From Priestia megaterium NBRC 15308 = ATCC 14581 (lineage in GTDB: Bacteria; Bacillota; Bacilli; Bacillales; Bacillaceae_H), in NCBI RefSeq assembly GCF_000832985.1, contig NZ_CP009920.1, positions 2,303,501 through 2,367,500 on the forward strand: a stretch of 64,000 bases of DNA. Reading direction: 5' to 3'. The notes under the pieces were generated by a model, which had not been told where the DNA came from, ran no database searches, and was given only the letters and a program-made list of their open reading frames with translations. Of the stretch, positions 59,681 to 64,000 are shown one piece after another (the first letter of the stretch is position 1; every line of letters starts with the position of its first letter). Position numbers and translations under genes: made by a program.

Positions 59681-59832
59681 CTTCATATATCCTCGATAAT
59701 ATGGTTCGAGAGTCTCTACCGGGTCACCTTAAACGATCTGACTATGAAGGCAGAACAGTCTATTTGACGATAAACGTCGTGCTCAACTAGACTTCTGCCT
59801 TTGTTTTTTGAGGGAGAAGTCTAGTTTTTTTT
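59681..59832 (+). promoter_or_regulatory. guanine-sensing purine riboswitch of guaA
   Basis: Aptamer 59681-59749: P1 CTTCATA / TATGAAG, loop motifs GATAATATGG and GGGTCACC, and junction TCTACCG. The base before the 3' P1 strand is C (CTGACTATGAAG), which marks guanine rather than adenine recognition. The expression platform has a terminator (AACTAGACTTCT / AGAAGTCTAGTT, then Ts, to 59832) and an antiterminator in which AGGCAGAACAGTCTA pairs with TAGACTTCTGCCT. Guanine should shut off guaA. Confidence 0.95.
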
Positions 59833-59887
59833 ATATTTTAGGGCATAATAACAAGTGATTATTTACACATTCGGAGAGGTGAACAAG

Positions 59888-61417
59888 ATGGAAGGCATGA
59901 TTGTTGTATTAGATTTTGGTAGTCAATATAACCAACTGATTACGCGTCGCATTCGCGAGTTCGGAGTATATAGTGAATTGCATCCGCACACAATTACAGC
60001 AGAAGAGATTAAAGCATTAAATCCAAAGGGAATTATTTTCTCTGGAGGCCCAAACAGTGTGTACGGTGAAAACGCATTTCACTGCGATGAAAACATTTTT
60101 GAATTAGGTATTCCTGTTTTAGGTATTTGTTATGGAATGCAATTAATGACTCATCATTTTGGCGGGAAGGTAGAAGGTGCTAGCCATCGTGAATATGGTA
60201 AAGCAGCGATTAACGTACAAAACGATTCATTAATGTACCATGAGTTGCCAAAAGAACAAGTTGTTTGGATGAGTCACGGTGATTTAGTTGTAGAAACACC
60301 TGCTGGTTTTGAAGTGGACGCAACTAGCCCATCTTGTCCAATTGCCGCAATGAGTAACAAAGAAAAGAATATGTACGGAGTACAGTTCCATCCAGAAGTT
60401 CGCCATTCAGTGCACGGTAACCATATCTTAAAGAACTTCGTGTTTGAAGTATGTCATGCTGAAGCAAACTGGTCAATCGAGAACTTCATTGAAGTTGAAA
60501 TGGATAAAATCCGTGAAACAGTTGGAGATAGAAAAGTACTTTGCGCACTTAGCGGTGGAGTAGACTCTTCAGTAGTAGCTGTGTTAATTCACAAAGCAAT
60601 TGGTGATCAGTTAACATGTATGTTCGTAGATCACGGTTTATTACGTAAAGGTGAAGCGGAAAGCGTAATGGAAACATTTAGCGAAGGCTTTAATATGAAT
60701 GTAATTAAAATCGATGCAAAAGATCGCTTCTTAGAAAAATTAAACGGCGTATCAGATCCTGAACAAAAGCGTAAAATCATCGGTAATGAATTTATTTATG
60801 TATTCGATGACGAAGCTGCTAAATTAAAAGGGTTTGATTTCCTAGCTCAAGGTACGCTATACACAGATATTATCGAGAGTGGGACAGCTACAGCTCAAAC
60901 GATCAAATCTCACCACAACGTAGGTGGATTACCGGAAGATATGCAGTTCAAACTAATCGAACCGTTAAACACGCTATTCAAAGATGAAGTACGTGCATTA
61001 GGTTCTGAATTAGGTATTCCTGACAACATCGTTTGGCGTCAACCTTTCCCAGGACCAGGTCTAGGTATTCGTGTACTTGGTGCAATTACGGAAGAGAAGT
61101 TAGAAATTGTACGTGAGTCGGATGCTATTTTACGTGAAGAGATTGCAAAAGCTGACTTAGAGCGCGATATCTGGCAATACTTTACGGTTCTTCCTGACAT
61201 CCGCAGTGTAGGCGTAATGGGAGATGCTCGTACGTATGATTACACAATCGGTATTCGTGCTGTTACATCGATTGATGGTATGACTTCTGACTGGGCGCGT
61301 ATTCCTTGGGATGTGCTTGAAGTTATCTCAACGCGTATTGTAAACGAAGTTAAGCATATTAACCGCGTAGTGTATGATATTACAAGTAAGCCACCTGCAA
61401 CGATTGAATGGGAATAA
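59888..61417 (+). CDS. guaA: GMP synthase (glutamine-hydrolysing)
   Basis: Converts XMP to GMP. The 509 residues have a class I glutamine amidotransferase domain ([12 protein letters not shown], nucleophile in [17 protein letters not shown]) and an ATP pyrophosphatase domain ([14 protein letters not shown]), ending with [12 protein letters not shown] 59888 is five bases after GGAGAGGTG. Controlled by the guanine riboswitch upstream. Confidence 0.97.
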   Translation: MEGMIVVLDFGSQYNQLITRRIREFGVYSELHPHTITAEEIKALNPKGIIFSGGPNSVYGENAFHCDENIFELGIPVLGICYGMQLMTHHFGGKVEGASHREYGKAAINVQNDSLMYHELPKEQVVWMSHGDLVVETPAGFEVDATSPSCPIAAMSNKEKNMYGVQFHPEVRHSVHGNHILKNFVFEVCHAEANWSIENFIEVEMDKIRETVGDRKVLCALSGGVDSSVVAVLIHKAIGDQLTCMFVDHGLLRKGEAESVMETFSEGFNMNVIKIDAKDRFLEKLNGVSDPEQKRKIIGNEFIYVFDDEAAKLKGFDFLAQGTLYTDIIESGTATAQTIKSHHNVGGLPEDMQFKLIEPLNTLFKDEVRALGSELGIPDNIVWRQPFPGPGLGIRVLGAITEEKLEIVRESDAILREEIAKADLERDIWQYFTVLPDIRSVGVMGDARTYDYTIGIRAVTSIDGMTSDWARIPWDVLEVISTRIVNEVKHINRVVYDITSKPPATIEWE

Positions 61418-61436
61418 TATGTAAGAAAACCGAACA

Positions 61437-61470
61437 AACGAACATTCTTTTCTAAGAATGTTCGTTTTTT
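61437..61470 (+). terminator. intrinsic terminator after guaA
   Basis: AACGAACATTCTT / AAGAATGTTCGTT followed by TTTT; perfect stem. Confidence 0.92.
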
Positions 61471-61471
61471 G

Positions 61472-61501
61472 TTGACTTTTTTAAAAAGTTAATGGTAGGA
61501 T
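61472..61501 (+). promoter_or_regulatory. candidate sigma-A promoter of pbuG
   Basis: TTGACT (61472-61477), 18-bp spacer, TAGGAT (61496-61501), about 34 bp upstream of the riboswitch aptamer. Confidence 0.65.
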
Positions 61502-61534
61502 AGTAACATAAAACAGCGAGATATAGCTTTAATG

Positions 61535-61703
61535 TCGTATAATCTTGGGGATAAGGCCCAAAAGTTTCTACCGAGCTACCGTAAATGGCTTGACTACGAG
61601 AAAGTAATACATGTATGTGTAAAAATTTTTTGTTTTTTTGGCTCATACATTTCTCTTTTAGTCGATCTTATGCCTTTACGCGCCTAGTGTAGAGGCATTT
61701 TTT
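61535..61703 (+). promoter_or_regulatory. guanine-sensing purine riboswitch of pbuG
   Basis: Aptamer 61535-61599: P1 TCGTA / TACGA, GGGGATAAGGCCC hairpin, junction TTTCTACCGAG and TTGACTACGA, with C at the ligand-contact position (guanine class). A terminator follows at 61669-61703 (TGCCTTTAC / GTGTAGAGGCA, then TTTTTT). The loops differ from those of the guaA riboswitch, so this is not a fresh duplicate. Confidence 0.93.
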
Positions 61704-61748
61704 ATGGCTTGCCAAGTGCATGCGGCTTCTATAAAGGGAGGAAAAAAC

Positions 61749-63074
61749 GTGAAGAAGTATTTTCGTTTTGAAGAGCTGGGTACTAGCTATCGAAAAGAGT
61801 TTATAGCGGGCCTTACAACTTTTCTATCTATGGCTTACATTTTATTTGTTAATCCATCTGTGCTATCACTAAGTGATGTAAAGGATCTGCCTGACAGTAT
61901 GAGAATGGACCAAGGGGCTGTATTTACAGCTACTGCTTTAGCGGCAGCTTTGGGATCAATTGTTATGGGAGTCCTTGGTAGGTATCCAATTTCATTAGCT
62001 CCAGGTATGGGATTAAACGCATTTTTTGCTTATACAGTTGTTCTGACAATGGGAATTCCATGGCAGACGGCTTTAACGGGTGTTATGATATCAGGTGTTA
62101 TTTTTATTCTTTTAACATTAACAAGCCTGCGAGAAAAAATTATTAATTCTATTCCTATTGAATTAAAAATGGCTGTTGGAGCAGGTATTGGTTTATTTAT
62201 TAGTTTTATTGGTATGAAAGGTGCCGGAATCATCGTCAAAGATGATGCCACATTTGTTGGACTGGGTGATTTAACTAACCCAACAACGTTACTTGCGGTT
62301 TTTGGCATTGTCATTACTATTGTATTAATGGTGCTTCGAGTAAATGCAGCTGTATTTATCGGTATGATTGTAACAGCTGTAGCGGGTATGGCTTTTGGTT
62401 TAATTGATACACCTAAAGCAGTTGTTTCATCAGTTCCTAGTCTTGACCCGACGTTTGGGGCAGCTTTTCAAAATATCGGTGATATCTTTACTGTAAAGAT
62501 GCTAGTCGTCATTTTAACTTTCTTATTTGTTGATTTCTTCGATACAGCAGGTACGATGGTTGCTGTAGCGAGTCAAGCTGGGCTTATGAAAGATAATAAG
62601 CTTCCGCGAGCGGGCAGAGCGTTATTGGCAGATTCTAGTGCGATTGTAGTTGGTGCTGTTCTTGGTACCTCATCAACAACAGCTTATGTAGAGTCTACGG
62701 CTGGAGTAGCAGCGGGCGGACGTTCAGGGTTTACTGCAATCGTAACGGCGGCGTTTTTCTTAATTGCACTGTTCTTTTCTCCATTGTTAGCGGTCGTGAC
62801 ACCAGCTGTTACTGCGCCCGCTTTAATTACGGTAGGAGCTCTGATGGTGTCAAATTTAGGGGAAATTAATTGGAAAGAGTTCGAAGTAGCAGTTCCTGCA
62901 TTTTTCACGGTAATTATGATGCCATTAACATACAGTATTGCAACAGGTATTGCGGTTGGTTTTATCTTTTATCCTATTACAATGTTATGCAGCAAGCGTG
63001 GAAAAGAAGTTCATCCAATTATGTATGCTCTCTGTATCATCTTCATACTCTATTTTGCATTCTTAGCAGAATAG
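61749..63074 (+). CDS. pbuG: hypoxanthine/guanine permease PbuG
   Basis: A 441-residue purine permease of the NCS2/AzgA type with about 12-14 hydrophobic segments; FLSMAYILFVNPSVLSL, APGMGLNAFFAYTVV, FVDFFDTAGTMVAVASQAGL and GTSSTTAYVESTAGVAAGGR are typical. GTG 61749 lies seven bases after AAAGGGAGG; the ATG at 61704 lies just after the riboswitch terminator and lacks a site. Regulated by the guanine riboswitch. Confidence 0.95.
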   Translation: MKKYFRFEELGTSYRKEFIAGLTTFLSMAYILFVNPSVLSLSDVKDLPDSMRMDQGAVFTATALAAALGSIVMGVLGRYPISLAPGMGLNAFFAYTVVLTMGIPWQTALTGVMISGVIFILLTLTSLREKIINSIPIELKMAVGAGIGLFISFIGMKGAGIIVKDDATFVGLGDLTNPTTLLAVFGIVITIVLMVLRVNAAVFIGMIVTAVAGMAFGLIDTPKAVVSSVPSLDPTFGAAFQNIGDIFTVKMLVVILTFLFVDFFDTAGTMVAVASQAGLMKDNKLPRAGRALLADSSAIVVGAVLGTSSTTAYVESTAGVAAGGRSGFTAIVTAAFFLIALFFSPLLAVVTPAVTAPALITVGALMVSNLGEINWKEFEVAVPAFFTVIMMPLTYSIATGIAVGFIFYPITMLCSKRGKEVHPIMYALCIIFILYFAFLAE

Positions 63075-63082
63075 TTTAAATA

Positions 63083-63117
63083 AAAAAGCTCAGTTTAATG
63101 ACTGGGCTTTTTTTTTA
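63083..63117 (+). terminator. intrinsic terminator after pbuG
   Basis: AAAAAGCTCAGT / ACTGGGCTTTTTTTTT with one G-U pair. Confidence 0.9.
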
Positions 63118-63236
63118 TGGTAAGATAAGAAAACTGCATAGCGGCTAGATTGCTATTGTAATAGAGAGTATTCAATCATTTTACTGAAGGTTTACTTCAT
63201 TAATTTTTTTATTTATAAAGTTTTTTAGAAAAACGA

Positions 63237-63265
63237 TTGACTCTATATATTATATATGGTAAATT
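63237..63265 (+). promoter_or_regulatory. rRNA operon promoter P1
   Basis: TTGACT (63237-63242), 17-bp spacer, TAAATT (63260-63265). Upstream of it is an AT-rich stretch (63190-63235) that could be an UP element. Confidence 0.65.
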
Positions 63266-63319
63266 ATTAAATGTCGCTGATGAACAGCGCAGTTGAGAGA
63301 AACATCTTAAAAAAAGATG

Positions 63320-63348
63320 TTGACATCAAAAGGGTAGAATGTTATACT
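63320..63348 (+). promoter_or_regulatory. rRNA operon promoter P2
   Basis: TTGACA (63320-63325), 17-bp spacer, TATACT (63343-63348), 83 bp after P1. Tandem promoters of this spacing are usual in front of Bacillus rRNA operons. Confidence 0.88.
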
Positions 63349-63372
63349 AATAAAGTTGCTTCAGAGCAACGG

Positions 63373-63446
63373 TTGAACTTTGAAAACTGAACAAAGCGAC
63401 AAACGTCAACGTTAAATTTTATTTTTTAATTGAGCAAGTCAAACAT
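63373..63446 (+). other. 16S rRNA leader of the second rRNA operon
   Basis: Nearly identical to 27593-27667, from TTGAACTTTGAAAACTGAAC to the 16S start. Marks the left end of the long repeat shared by the two rRNA operons. Confidence 0.8.

Positions 63447-64000
<554 letters not shown>

Overview
The window comes from a low-GC, spore-forming member of the Bacillaceae, most probably Priestia (Bacillus) megaterium or a very close relative. This rests on the 16S rRNA, the B. subtilis-like gene order (acpS-ydcC-alr-ndoAI-ndoA-rsbRSTUVW-sigB-rsbX-tex-cmpA-ydcK, tsaE-tsaB-rimI-tsaD-ydiF, rex-tatAy-tatCy-ydiK-ydiL-groES-groEL, yeaC-yeaD-yebA-guaA-pbuG), strong AGGAGG-type ribosome binding sites, and sigma-A promoters. 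The sporulation gene cmpA shows that it forms spores.

Layout. 1-2.7 kb: end of a polyamine ABC transporter operon (potA tail, potB, potC, potD). 2.9-4.0 kb: an orphan membrane acyltransferase. 4.2-8.4 kb: a two-component system converging on a three-gene flavin electron-transfer operon (FMN-binding protein, ApbE, RnfD-like protein). The two units share an almost identical 20-bp direct-repeat box in their promoter regions. 8.7-17.5 kb: cell wall genes (ddl, murF, alr), RNA helicase cshA with an attenuator-like leader, uvsE, rhomboid protease, acpS and the lipoprotein ydcC. 17.7-23.4 kb: the EndoA toxin-antitoxin pair and the complete sigma-B stress module with an internal sigma-B promoter. 23.5-26.4 kb: tex, cmpA, sprT-like ydcK. 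26.5-32.8 kb: 11 tRNAs, 16S-23S-5S rRNA and 2 more tRNAs. 33.0-37.8 kb: t6A tRNA modification genes and the ABC-F gene ydiF, separated by a cluster of DnaA boxes. 37.8-43.2 kb: rex, preceded by a candidate structured RNA and a 25-codon ORF; Tat translocase; ydiK-ydiL; groES-groEL under a CIRCE operator. 43.5-55.1 kb: an accessory catabolic island, apparently for acid sugars. 55.3-63.1 kb: MoxR/DUF58/transglutaminase genes, then guaA and pbuG, each behind a guanine riboswitch. 63.2-64 kb: tandem promoters and the first 554 nt of a second rRNA operon.

How the parts work together. Most of the window is conserved core chromosome. The variable parts are the flavin/two-component block, the acyltransferase and the 43.5-55.1 kb island. 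In the island a DUF1537 kinase, a PdxA2-type dehydrogenase, an iron alcohol dehydrogenase and a DapA-family aldolase would feed an imported sugar acid into central metabolism. They sit behind a divergent PrpR-like regulator that lacks the GAFTGA motif, and a near-consensus cre (CcpA) site lies in the divergent promoter region. The best candidates for undescribed biology are the SD-sequestering pseudoknot upstream of rex, the two-component/flavin regulon, and the acid-sugar island with its unusual regulator. Identifications were made by eye from sequence motifs and remembered family features; no database search was run.
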